A stretch of 18,039 bases of DNA from JAFGGG01 sp964634205 (GTDB lineage Bacteria; Spirochaetota; Spirochaetia; SZUA-6; RPPD01). This document shows, piece after piece, positions 6,782 through 14,019 of the stretch (within the stretch, counting starts at the first letter, position 1; every line of letters begins with the position of its first letter). A program made the position numbers and the translations under genes. Below the pieces are notes generated by a model. That model searched no databases, had not been told where the DNA came from, and saw only the letters and a program-made list of their open reading frames with translations. The stretch lies in assembly GCA_964634205.1 (NCBI GenBank), contig CAZWKE010000052.1, positions 1 through 18,039 on the forward strand. The letters are read 5' to 3'.

Positions 6782-7506
6782 TGTTTGCCAATATCAGTAC
6801 GATTCTAAAAAAGGAGCTGCGTTCCTATTTCAACTCACCGATTGCCTATATTGTCATCGCGGTGTTCCTGGTGTTCATGTCCATCTGGCTGTTTACCGTA
6901 AACCATTTTATTGCACAGGGCGTAGCGGATTTAAGAGGATATTTCATGATGATCCCCTGGGTGTTCATCTTTTTTATTCCGGCCATTACCATGAGAAGCT
7001 GGGCCGAAGAAAGAAAGATGGGGACCGACGAGCTCCTTCTTACCCTGCCGTTCAAGGAGTACGAGCTTGTGTTGGGAAAGTTCCTGGCTGCCTTTACACT
7101 CCTGACGCTGATGTTTCTGCTCAGCCTGGTTCTTCCGTTAAGCCTGAGTTTCCTGGGTGATTTTGAATGGGGTCAGATCGCGGCCCAGTATATCGGGGTG
7201 CTGCTCTTCGGCGGGGCCAGTATCGCGGTGGGCCTGTTTGTCTCGTCCCTGTCCCGTAACCAGATTATCTCCTTTATTTTCAGCGCGCTTACCCTGTTCT
7301 TTATCCTTATCCTCAGTGAAGTGAACTCCGTAGTGGAGCTGCCTTCCTTTATCGGCGGGTTCCTAAACGCACTCTCATTCAATTATCATTTCGAGGCCTT
7401 CAGCAAAGGGCTGATCGATTCACGCGACATTGCCTATTTTGTATTGGTAAGCACCTTTTTTCTGTATCTCAACAGCAAAGTGCTGATCTTTAAGAAATGG
7501 CTTTAG
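6781..7506 (+). CDS. ABC-2 type permease, GldF-like
   Basis: A 241-residue integral membrane protein with about six hydrophobic segments: residues about 16-37, 54-75, 98-121, 130-153, 160-182 and a last one near 215-232. Between the second and third segments it has the subfamily hallmark: MRSWAEERKMGT followed by DELLLTLPFKEYELVLGK. This is characteristic of GldF/ABC-2 permeases that pair with GldG-type proteins. It forms the membrane channel or scaffold driven by the preceding ATPase. The start is well supported: GGGAGGG at 6765-6771 lies 9 bases before the ATG, and the ATG overlaps the preceding stop. The GldG-type gene begins 11 bases after its stop. Short ABC-2 permeases of this kind usually work as dimers. 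The transported substrate cannot be determined from sequence. Confidence 0.9.
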   Translation: MFANISTILKKELRSYFNSPIAYIVIAVFLVFMSIWLFTVNHFIAQGVADLRGYFMMIPWVFIFFIPAITMRSWAEERKMGTDELLLTLPFKEYELVLGKFLAAFTLLTLMFLLSLVLPLSLSFLGDFEWGQIAAQYIGVLLFGGASIAVGLFVSSLSRNQIISFIFSALTLFFILILSEVNSVVELPSFIGGFLNALSFNYHFEAFSKGLIDSRDIAYFVLVSTFFLYLNSKVLIFKKWL

Positions 7507-7517
7507 GGGGGAAGTTC

Positions 7518-9116
7518 ATGACCAAGCGAACCAAAGAAATTATTATCAGCACACTGGTGGTGCTTATTATCCTGTTTGTCGGATTCAACAGCGCGGTGTA
7601 CTTTTTCCGGCTGGATATCACCGAAAACAAGATGTTTACCATTTCGGATGTATCAAAAAACCTGTTCAAGGAAATCCCGGAACAGGTGCATATCACCTAT
7701 TATGTTTCGGCAAAAATCAAGGATCTTGTCGCGCTCCCTCAGCAGATTGAGGACATGCTGAATGAGTACGCCGCCAATTCCCACGGTAAGATCACTCTGA
7801 CGGTAAAGAACCCCATAAGGCAGAAACTGGAAAGTGAGACAAAAGCGCTCAATATCTATCCTATCCAGTATCCGGTCCCGGAGCAGGGAGAATACCGGCA
7901 GATACAGGTATATATGGGTATTGCCATTCAGTACCTGGATAAATACGCGGTTATTCCTTTTGCCAACCAGATAGAAACCCTGGAGTATCAACTGACCTCC
8001 AACATTCGCAAACTGGTGGAAAACAAGGAAAAAACCGTGGGTATTCTCATCGGAAGGACTGATCTCAATTTCCAGCATTACCAGCAGTTGGTCAAAAGTT
8101 TTTCCCCGTCGTTCACGGTAAAACAGGTACGCCGCGGTGAGGACATCCCCAGTGACATCTCGGTACTGTTTGTGCTGGGCGGGTCCGCGCTGGATGATTT
8201 CGATCTGTTCCCCATCGATCAATATATCATGCACGGGGGAAAGGCCCTCTTTGCCGTGGAAGGTGTAGTTGTAAACCTGCAATACATGGTGGGATTCAAA
8301 CCCCCCAAGATGCCCATCCTTGATATGTTGAAGACCTATGGGGTGGACGTGAAACAACAGTTGGTGATGGATAACGTTCCGGTCCCCATTCAAGGTCAGT
8401 TGGGAATTATGCTGCAGCGCTACCCGTTCTGGGTGGTGGCGCGCTCCCAGTTTGTGGCCAGGGATAATCCGATTACCTCCACCTTCGGGGGGGCGGTGTT
8501 TTACTGGGTAAGCCCGCTTGAGCTTCATCCGCCGGTCGGGGTGAAAGGTGAAATGATCATCCACTCAACGGACAAAAGCGCAATCCTGAAAGACAAGTTC
8601 AATATCAGACCGGACCAGACCATGGGCATCTATCGGATTGCCCAGCAGGATTCAATGAAGAGTTATGGGCTTGCCGCCGTGGTACACGGCAGTTTCCCCG
8701 GGTATTTCGCCGACAAGAATATCCCGGTAAGAAAGGGTGAGCCCAGGAACTGGCACGCAAAGGAAACAAAGAGCAAGAACACCCGTCTGGTGGTGATCGG
8801 TGATTCGGATATCGGTGCGGCCTTGTTTGACGCCACCAATCTCAATGCGGACATTAACCTGCTCTCCAACTGCGCTGAGTGGCTTTCCAATGACGATGAT
8901 CTGTTGCAGATAAAGAACCGCTCGGTGCACAGCATGGACCTTTATAAAATCCAGGACAAGGACGCCCGGGCCCGCGTGGCCGGGAACGTGTACGTGCTGA
9001 ACCAGTTCATTATTCCGCTGTTGGTGGTGGGACTGGGACTCTGGCGCTACCTCAGCCGGAAAAAGAAGCAGAGATTGTACGAAGAAGCGCAAAGCAAAGC
9101 GAAAGGGAAGGTGTAA
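7518..9116 (+). CDS. GldG-type ABC auxiliary protein (large extracytoplasmic domain)
   Basis: A 532-residue protein anchored at both ends: a transmembrane helix at about 9-30 and a second at about 494-514 followed by a Lys/Arg-rich tail. The N-terminal block FRLDITENKMFTISDVSKN is the recognisable opening of the GldG family. It is followed by TLEYQLTSNIRKL, a flavodoxin-like region starting KTVGILIG, and a late LVVIGDSDIGA block near the C-terminal anchor, matching the ABC-transport auxiliary (GldG) domain layout. The frame is open from 7497 (ATG), but the ATG at 7518 is preferred because AGGGGGGA (7505-7512) precedes it and the TM helix then sits right at the N-terminus. It most likely works outside the membrane with the GldF-like permease, perhaps binding or extruding a polymer or envelope component; this is inference. 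The family call is strong, the role unknown. Confidence 0.88.
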   Translation: MTKRTKEIIISTLVVLIILFVGFNSAVYFFRLDITENKMFTISDVSKNLFKEIPEQVHITYYVSAKIKDLVALPQQIEDMLNEYAANSHGKITLTVKNPIRQKLESETKALNIYPIQYPVPEQGEYRQIQVYMGIAIQYLDKYAVIPFANQIETLEYQLTSNIRKLVENKEKTVGILIGRTDLNFQHYQQLVKSFSPSFTVKQVRRGEDIPSDISVLFVLGGSALDDFDLFPIDQYIMHGGKALFAVEGVVVNLQYMVGFKPPKMPILDMLKTYGVDVKQQLVMDNVPVPIQGQLGIMLQRYPFWVVARSQFVARDNPITSTFGGAVFYWVSPLELHPPVGVKGEMIIHSTDKSAILKDKFNIRPDQTMGIYRIAQQDSMKSYGLAAVVHGSFPGYFADKNIPVRKGEPRNWHAKETKSKNTRLVVIGDSDIGAALFDATNLNADINLLSNCAEWLSNDDDLLQIKNRSVHSMDLYKIQDKDARARVAGNVYVLNQFIIPLLVVGLGLWRYLSRKKKQRLYEEAQSKAKGKV

Positions 9117-9117
9117 C

Positions 9118-10143
9118 ATGGATTTCAGGTCTAAGGTAATTTTATTGTGCTCGATTCTGGGCGGATTGATTCTCATGCTCTTTTTGGGAAGTTTTTTTTC
9201 GGCCGAAAGCATACGGGCGCGTGAGGCGGCCACACCGCTTGTCGCCGGATTGAATCCCGTGCTGGCGGACAAAATAGACATTACCGTTAAAGGAAAATCC
9301 ATGGAGCTGCGTAAAACAGATATGGGGTGGAACCTGGTTCGCGGGGACAAACCTATCCAGGCCGATCCCGACAAGGTAACCGGTTTTTTACAGAATATTG
9401 CCGATTTGAAGCGGTTCTCGGTGATAAGCACCAATCCCGATACCTTTCCCAAGTTTGCCCTGGATGAGGCCGCGGCAAGCCGGGTCCGTGTGTTTGATGC
9501 CTCAGGTAAATCCATGGTTGACCTGTACCTGGGGAAAAGCGACGCGGCTTCCAGCCAGTACGTACGGCTTGCCGGGGTAAACCAGGTGGTACAGACGGAC
9601 ACCCAGCTTGCCGTTTCAACCGACACAAGAGACTGGGTGGACCTGAAACTGTTCTCAAAGGTACCGGCAAACGCGCCCATTAATACCATTCAGATAAAAA
9701 ATATCAGTTTTTTTCCGGACCTGGGAAAACCCAAAGACAATAAACACCCCGCGAAAGAGCAAAACATCCCCTATGACTATACGATCGTGGTGAAGAAAAC
9801 AGAGGACTCGATGTACTGGACCGTCAAGGGCCGCAGCGACATGGTTCTTTCCAATTCAAAAGTGGAATCTCTTATCAATAACTTTCTTGATTTTTCGGCC
9901 GAAGAACTGGTTCCGAATTCCTCAGAGTCGGCCGAACGGCTGCAGCATCCCGGGGCCGTAGTGGTGATGACGACAGACGACGGTCTGCGCTACTCGCTGA
10001 TCATCGGTGCGGGCCCCCCCAACAAGCAGTTCCGTTACTATGTGAAATCCTCGGAGAAAAAATACGTCTATCAGGCAAGTGAATGGATAATAATGCAGAT
10101 TATTAAAAAGCCCGAGGAACTTGCGGCAAAGAAGCCTCAGTAG
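9118..10143 (+). CDS. DUF4340 domain protein, partner of the GldAFG-like exporter
   Basis: A 341-residue protein with one N-terminal membrane anchor (about residues 7-28) and an otherwise soluble, probably extracytoplasmic body. The repeated pattern of short strands is typical of DUF4340, for example ITVKGKSMELRKTDMGWNLV, then QADPDKVTGFLQNIADL, a DLYLGKSDA strand, and a later YWTVKGRSDM strand with a following SLINNFLDF helix. DUF4340 genes are commonly found directly after GldG-type genes in ABC-2 cassettes, and here only one base separates the gldG-like stop from the ATG. The ribosome binding site AAGGGAAGG lies inside the end of the previous gene. It is the last gene of the cassette, and its stop is three bases from that of the convergent minus-strand gene. 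Biochemical function is not known for the family. Confidence 0.85.
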   Translation: MDFRSKVILLCSILGGLILMLFLGSFFSAESIRAREAATPLVAGLNPVLADKIDITVKGKSMELRKTDMGWNLVRGDKPIQADPDKVTGFLQNIADLKRFSVISTNPDTFPKFALDEAAASRVRVFDASGKSMVDLYLGKSDAASSQYVRLAGVNQVVQTDTQLAVSTDTRDWVDLKLFSKVPANAPINTIQIKNISFFPDLGKPKDNKHPAKEQNIPYDYTIVVKKTEDSMYWTVKGRSDMVLSNSKVESLINNFLDFSAEELVPNSSESAERLQHPGAVVVMTTDDGLRYSLIIGAGPPNKQFRYYVKSSEKKYVYQASEWIIMQIIKKPEELAAKKPQ

Positions 10144-10146
10144 ACA

Positions 10147-11388
10147 TTACGGATTAAAAATTTCGTCGAACTCACCGCCGTCTTCGTGGGCCACAACCGG
10201 TTGGTCGGAGCCGTTCATATCCGCCTGGGCCAGCATGTCGCGTGCTTCATCGGAGAGGACCTCGGCACTCATGCTCCGCATATTGCGTGAGCTTACGCCC
10301 ACGGAAAGAGAAATATTTCGCCCGACCGCCTCTGTTTGCAGTGAATGAATCTTGTCCAGCACATCCCTGGTTGGTTCATCGGGGATGATTACCGCAAAAC
10401 TGTCCGCCGAATACTCGAATGCCAGGTCCTGAAAGGGAAAATATTTTAAGATAAGTCCGGCAACCTGTTTGCGGACGGTCGCATCAGATTGGCGGATTTT
10501 GATCATGGCCACGGCAAGGTCCTGGTCAAAGGCCGCGGATCGTTCAAGTTCAAAGCGCAGTCGGTTAAGGTAGTTACCCGGAGCCCCCATCCCGGTTTCC
10601 GGGAGAAAATCGGCCTGCTGCCGCTCTCCGAATACCACCCGTTCGGCTTCAGCGTATACCTCATCATGGTCCGTTTCCTGCTGTACGGGTCGGGGTGGGG
10701 TATACTCCTGCCGTACGCTATCTTCTTTGTCCTGTTGCGGCTGAATATATTGTGGGGGTTTTTTCTGCGGACGGGGTTTCTGTTTGGGGTCTGCCGCCGG
10801 GAAAACGGTTTCTTTTTCCACCTTTCCCATTGCGCTGATAAAAATCATTACAATCACGGTAATGACCAGAAAACCCAACAGAATATATAAGACGTGCCAT
10901 AACAGCACGGTATAATCATTACTGCCCAGCAGGACATAAAAACCGCTTATGTATGCGTTGATCTCCATGTTCCTGTACCTGAGTGTCAGCGGAAGCTCAA
11001 ACGCCCTGGTTCCGGGTGTTTTTGTATACTCCAGGGTATAGGGGCGGCTGTGGCGACTGGTGTTGAAGTCCTTCAAATAGAAACGGTCTCTGGCCGTTAC
11101 TTTCAGCGGACCGTCCTGGTTGGAATATAATACAAGCGCCAGAAGACGCGGATCATTTTTCAGACTTTCCTTGAATACTCCCTCCATTTCATTCGAGTTC
11201 AGGTCACCGTTGTGGGCAAAACTCAGAACGATCTTGTTTCGTAATTCTAAAAAATCTTTTTCGGCTGTTTCTCTGTTAGTGATGGTCATACTTTGGATGG
11301 AAAGTAAGGTGAACGCGAACAAGGCAAGAAAAAAGAACAGGCTGAATATGGCATATCCTGTAATATAGCGCTTTTTTACAATGTTCAT
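10147..11388 (-). CDS. Two-TM membrane protein with degenerate GGDEF-like domain
   Basis: A 413-residue inner membrane protein from the ATG at 11388. TM1 spans about 11-31 and TM2 about 162-185, with a 130-residue sensor-like loop between them that would face the periplasm. A Pro/Gln/Lys-rich flexible linker (about 190-265) leads to a cytoplasmic domain at about 271-400. That domain has the GGDEF fold pattern: FEYSADSFAVII stands where active cyclases read RYGGDEF, and NISLSVGVSS plus a DMLAQADMNG helix match the usual C-terminal blocks. The signature reads SADSF instead of GGDEF, so cyclase activity is not expected. A role as a regulatory or scaffolding domain is inferred. A GTG at 11403 is an alternative start, but neither start has a Shine-Dalgarno sequence. 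It converges on the exporter cassette and diverges from the Memo gene. No specific family name is recognised. Confidence 0.75.
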   Translation of the reverse strand: MNIVKKRYITGYAIFSLFFFLALFAFTLLSIQSMTITNRETAEKDFLELRNKIVLSFAHNGDLNSNEMEGVFKESLKNDPRLLALVLYSNQDGPLKVTARDRFYLKDFNTSRHSRPYTLEYTKTPGTRAFELPLTLRYRNMEINAYISGFYVLLGSNDYTVLLWHVLYILLGFLVITVIVMIFISAMGKVEKETVFPAADPKQKPRPQKKPPQYIQPQQDKEDSVRQEYTPPRPVQQETDHDEVYAEAERVVFGERQQADFLPETGMGAPGNYLNRLRFELERSAAFDQDLAVAMIKIRQSDATVRKQVAGLILKYFPFQDLAFEYSADSFAVIIPDEPTRDVLDKIHSLQTEAVGRNISLSVGVSSRNMRSMSAEVLSDEARDMLAQADMNGSDQPVVAHEDGGEFDEIFNP

Positions 11389-11394
11389 GGTAGT

Positions 11395-11400
11395 ATTATA
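11395..11400 (-). promoter_or_regulatory. Perfect -10 box six bases before the ATG (possible leaderless start)
   Basis: The minus strand reads TATAAT (11400-11395), then ACTACC, then the ATG at 11388. A transcript started from this box would begin at or next to the ATG, and no ribosome binding site precedes that ATG. No good -35 box is present at 16-18 bases upstream. The arrangement is visible directly; leaderless transcription is inferred. Confidence 0.35.
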
Positions 11401-11472
11401 CACCCAATGAGTTGATTATTAAAAGCGGCAATTCTCATTTTATATTTTTTTTTAAAAAAACCCACGGAGAAA

Positions 11473-11501
11473 CGGACAAAACACGCTTATTTTGGTATAT
11501 T
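11473..11501 (+). promoter_or_regulatory. Predicted promoter of the Memo-family gene
   Basis: CGGACA (11473-11478, 4 of 6 matches to TTGACA) and TATATT (11496-11501, 5 of 6 to TATAAT) are separated by 17 bases. The predicted start near 11508 leaves a leader of about 17 bases containing GGGGACAGAGGA before the ATG at 11525. The A/T tract at about 11441-11460 immediately upstream could act as an UP-like element. Confidence 0.45.
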
Positions 11502-11524
11502 TAGGGCGTGGGGACAGAGGACAT

Positions 11525-12355
11525 ATGAACGTGCGGAAGAGGTATCTTCCTACCGGGTGGTATCCCCAGGATGACACCGCGGTGGTGGCGAATATCAAGG
11601 AAATGGAACCGGAATCATCCGGCCGTCGGTATGACGCTTTGGCTGCCGTGGTACCGCATGCGGGCTGGGAGTTTTCCGGAAAAGCCGCAGTCAGCGTTTT
11701 TAACAGCATAAACAACAGTCCCGACACGGTTGTCGTTATCGGCGGCCATCTGCGTCCCGCGGCCGGCATCTACGCGGCTTTTGAGGATGCGTATGAAACA
11801 CCCCTGGGTCTGCTTGAAGCTGATCTTGACCTCCTGGCGCAGCTGAAACGAAAAATAACCGTTCGTGAGGACGCCACCCCTGATAATACGGTTGAAATCC
11901 AGCTTCCGTTTATTAAACATTATTTTCCCCGGGCCAAAGCCCTCTGGTTACGGGTCGCTCCGTCCGATGAGGCCTTTTTGCTGGGCAAGACCCTGTGGGA
12001 GCTGTCCCGGTCGCTTGCGTCCAACCTCCTGGTAATCGGTTCTACTGATCTCACCCATTATGGAATAAACTACGGATTTATGCCCAAGGGGCTTGGGGTC
12101 AAAGCGGTGGATTGGGTGAAGCAGGTGAACGATAAAAAGTTTATCGATAACCTGCTGAAATTAACGCTTGAGGCCGCGCTGGCCGCTGCGGTACGGGATC
12201 GTGCGGCCTGTTCCGCGGGCGGGGCCGTGGCGGCCGCGCATTTTGCCCTGTCGTCCGGTATAACAAAAGGAAGACTGCTGCAATATTATACCAGTTGGGA
12301 TATTTATCCGTCCGACTCCTTTGTGGGATATGCGGGTATTATCTACGCAAAATAA
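11525..12355 (+). CDS. Memo-like protein (AmmeMemoRadiSam system protein B family)
   Basis: A 276-residue cytoplasmic protein of the MEMO1/AmmeMemoRadiSam B family, structurally related to extradiol (LigB-type) dioxygenases. Seen: VVPHAGWEFSG with H45, VIGGH with H75, VEIQLPF at 123-129, the block GSTDLTHYG with D175 and H178, and a late cysteine C219 in AACSAGG. These correspond to the conserved His/His/Cys and Asp/His positions of Memo. The usual EHSxE motif reads DNTVE here, so its histidine is missing. The frame could begin at the TTG at 11492, but the ATG at 11525 has AGAGGA and GGGGA upstream and gives the family's usual N-terminus. The AMMECR1-like and radical-SAM partners of AmmeMemoRadiSam loci are not in the window. 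The gene is monocistronic here, converging and overlapping by 13 bases with the downstream Maf gene. Enzymatic function is unproven for bacterial members. Confidence 0.88.
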   Translation: MNVRKRYLPTGWYPQDDTAVVANIKEMEPESSGRRYDALAAVVPHAGWEFSGKAAVSVFNSINNSPDTVVVIGGHLRPAAGIYAAFEDAYETPLGLLEADLDLLAQLKRKITVREDATPDNTVEIQLPFIKHYFPRAKALWLRVAPSDEAFLLGKTLWELSRSLASNLLVIGSTDLTHYGINYGFMPKGLGVKAVDWVKQVNDKKFIDNLLKLTLEAALAAAVRDRAACSAGGAVAAAHFALSSGITKGRLLQYYTSWDIYPSDSFVGYAGIIYAK

Positions 12356-14019
12356 TCTATGTGCCGCCGTAGTTTCCGGATTGCCCAGTCACGTACATTC
12401 TGCAGCAGGATTGACCCGTCGATATTCTTGAAAGACATATGTTTTCCCAGATCGGCAACAACCGGAAGCTGAGTTGTCCACAGGTCTTTTTGATCAGCGG
12501 AAAGTCCCGCAAGATATACCGTCACGGGATTCTGCGGTTCGGGTAAACACTCCAGATCATTCAGATAGCTCTGTAAGAACTCTTTCCAATCCGAACTGTT
12601 GGGACCCGCGGCGAACAGCCTGTCGATATTATCCGGCACATAATCAGTTTTTTGAGCCTGCCTGACGTGAATCGGCACCCCTTTTCCGGCGATGGGAATA
12701 ATCCGGGCATGCAGATTATTGATCGCGGATTCCAACCGCTGCTTATAATTTATCATTGGTTTGGTGATATAGCGGATATATTTCTTATCGTATTCTTTGA
12801 GAATTACCTTGTCTTTATGAATAAATGAAAAAAACAGGTTCTCCACGCTGTTTATCCTGGTTTCAAAAGAGCGGAAATAATTATAGAGATAGGTCCCCCG
12901 TGCATAGGCTTTGCCCTCGGGAAAGGAAAAGTCTATCCCAAAGAGGTAAATCTGTGCCGCCCCCAACTGTTCGGCCACGGATACTGCGGCATGGGAAACA
13001 TTTCCTCCGGAGGTGTCGATGTGCGGAAACCTGCGCCACCTGCGGTTGACATACTGGGAAAAGGGGTGTCCGCTGGAAAAAAACAGTACCTTATCGGCGG
13101 TTCGGGTCAGAATGGGCGGTGAGGCCAGGTCAAGAAGCAGGGGAATCTGTCTGGGATATCCTGATAAAAAATGATGATAACTCACCTGCTGGCAGTCTAT
13201 TGAGAGTACCAGATCGGGGAGGATATCATGTTTCAACAGGCAGGGCAGGGAGGTGTCCGACGCAATCACAAACATGTCGGCGGACATTTTTTTCAGGGTG
13301 GGGATCTGCATATCCAGTGAGGGACCGGCCCCGATAACCATTACTTTTTTTTGGGGCGTCAGTGTTTGGGTGGTAGCCTGTGCCGCCTTGAGGTTATAGA
13401 GGGTGTTTACAAACCATTTTTTGCCGAAGGCCGCCTGGACCGTATAGTCGTCCGCTATTCTGTTTATCACTTCTTCCAGAATATGCATGGTACGTGAAAA
13501 ATATTCTTTCTCCAGATTCAGGCGCGGCAACAGCGGAATCGAAGTCAGGTTGCCCATTAATGAGGGCAGGTAATATGAGAGGATATAATGTTCGATCTGC
13601 TCATTATTGCCGTCTATCAGTATTTTAACCCTGGGGTCAATCAAGAGGTGATACAGATTGATGTTTTCCAGAACGGTTTTAAGAATTGAAACCGATTTAT
13701 CGATAATCAGGATGGAAGAGATCTTGTTCTGTCCTAGAAAAGGCAGAATATGATACGCGGCCCCCATACCCAAAAAGACAAGGCATCCCTCATGCGGATA
13801 AAGCTGCAGGAACCTGTTCCCCTCCCGTACCGGATCGAAGGTGGAGTGCAGCGGGTATTGCTGCCTGTTTTTTACAATTACCGGGATGGGGTGTCCCGAT
13901 CTGCTGGTAATGAATTTGATATTTTTGCCTGAAGCCGCCTGGGTTATGGACGCGGAAAGCTGTGGATTGGTGGCCGAAAGTGCCAGGATATTTCTTTTGA
14001 ACACCGTATCGGAACTCAT
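12343..14019 (-). CDS. Maf/DUF115 (MptE-like) family protein, putative motility-associated glycosyltransferase, copy A
   Basis: A 558-residue protein of the DUF115/MptE-like family, annotated in spirochaetes as motility-associated factor glycosyltransferase. An N-terminal region of about 215 residues contains a Rossmann-like block (LVFLGMGAAYHI near 80-91). The DUF115 core starts at about 225 with VMVIGAGPSLD (G230-AGPSL-235), continues with ASDTSLPCL (D255) and HDILPDLVLSIDC (D275), and ends with SGGNVSHAAVSVAEQLGA and IYLFGIDFSF. These match the family's CMP-sugar-like binding core. Maf proteins in Campylobacter and relatives add nonulosonic acids to flagellin; a comparable role here is inferred. 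The start is well supported by AGAGGA six bases upstream. Its ATG overlaps the stop of the second Maf gene (ATGA), implying coupled translation. A C-terminal helical extension of about 150 residues is of unknown role. Confidence 0.82.
   Translation of the reverse strand: MSSDTVFKRNILALSATNPQLSASITQAASGKNIKFITSRSGHPIPVIVKNRQQYPLHSTFDPVREGNRFLQLYPHEGCLVFLGMGAAYHILPFLGQNKISSILIIDKSVSILKTVLENINLYHLLIDPRVKILIDGNNEQIEHYILSYYLPSLMGNLTSIPLLPRLNLEKEYFSRTMHILEEVINRIADDYTVQAAFGKKWFVNTLYNLKAAQATTQTLTPQKKVMVIGAGPSLDMQIPTLKKMSADMFVIASDTSLPCLLKHDILPDLVLSIDCQQVSYHHFLSGYPRQIPLLLDLASPPILTRTADKVLFFSSGHPFSQYVNRRWRRFPHIDTSGGNVSHAAVSVAEQLGAAQIYLFGIDFSFPEGKAYARGTYLYNYFRSFETRINSVENLFFSFIHKDKVILKEYDKKYIRYITKPMINYKQRLESAINNLHARIIPIAGKGVPIHVRQAQKTDYVPDNIDRLFAAGPNSSDWKEFLQSYLNDLECLPEPQNPVTVYLAGLSADQKDLWTTQLPVVADLGKHMSFKNIDGSILLQNVRDWAIRKLRRHIDYFA

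Noticed and set aside
7653..8564. 303-codon open frame on the minus strand
   Set aside because: Lies wholly antisense to the well-supported GldG-type gene. The translation has no recognisable domain and looks like a codon-bias shadow.
8652..9689. 345-codon open frame on the minus strand
   Set aside because: Antisense to the ends of the GldG-type and DUF4340 genes. It spans their junction and shows no domain or ribosome binding site evidence.
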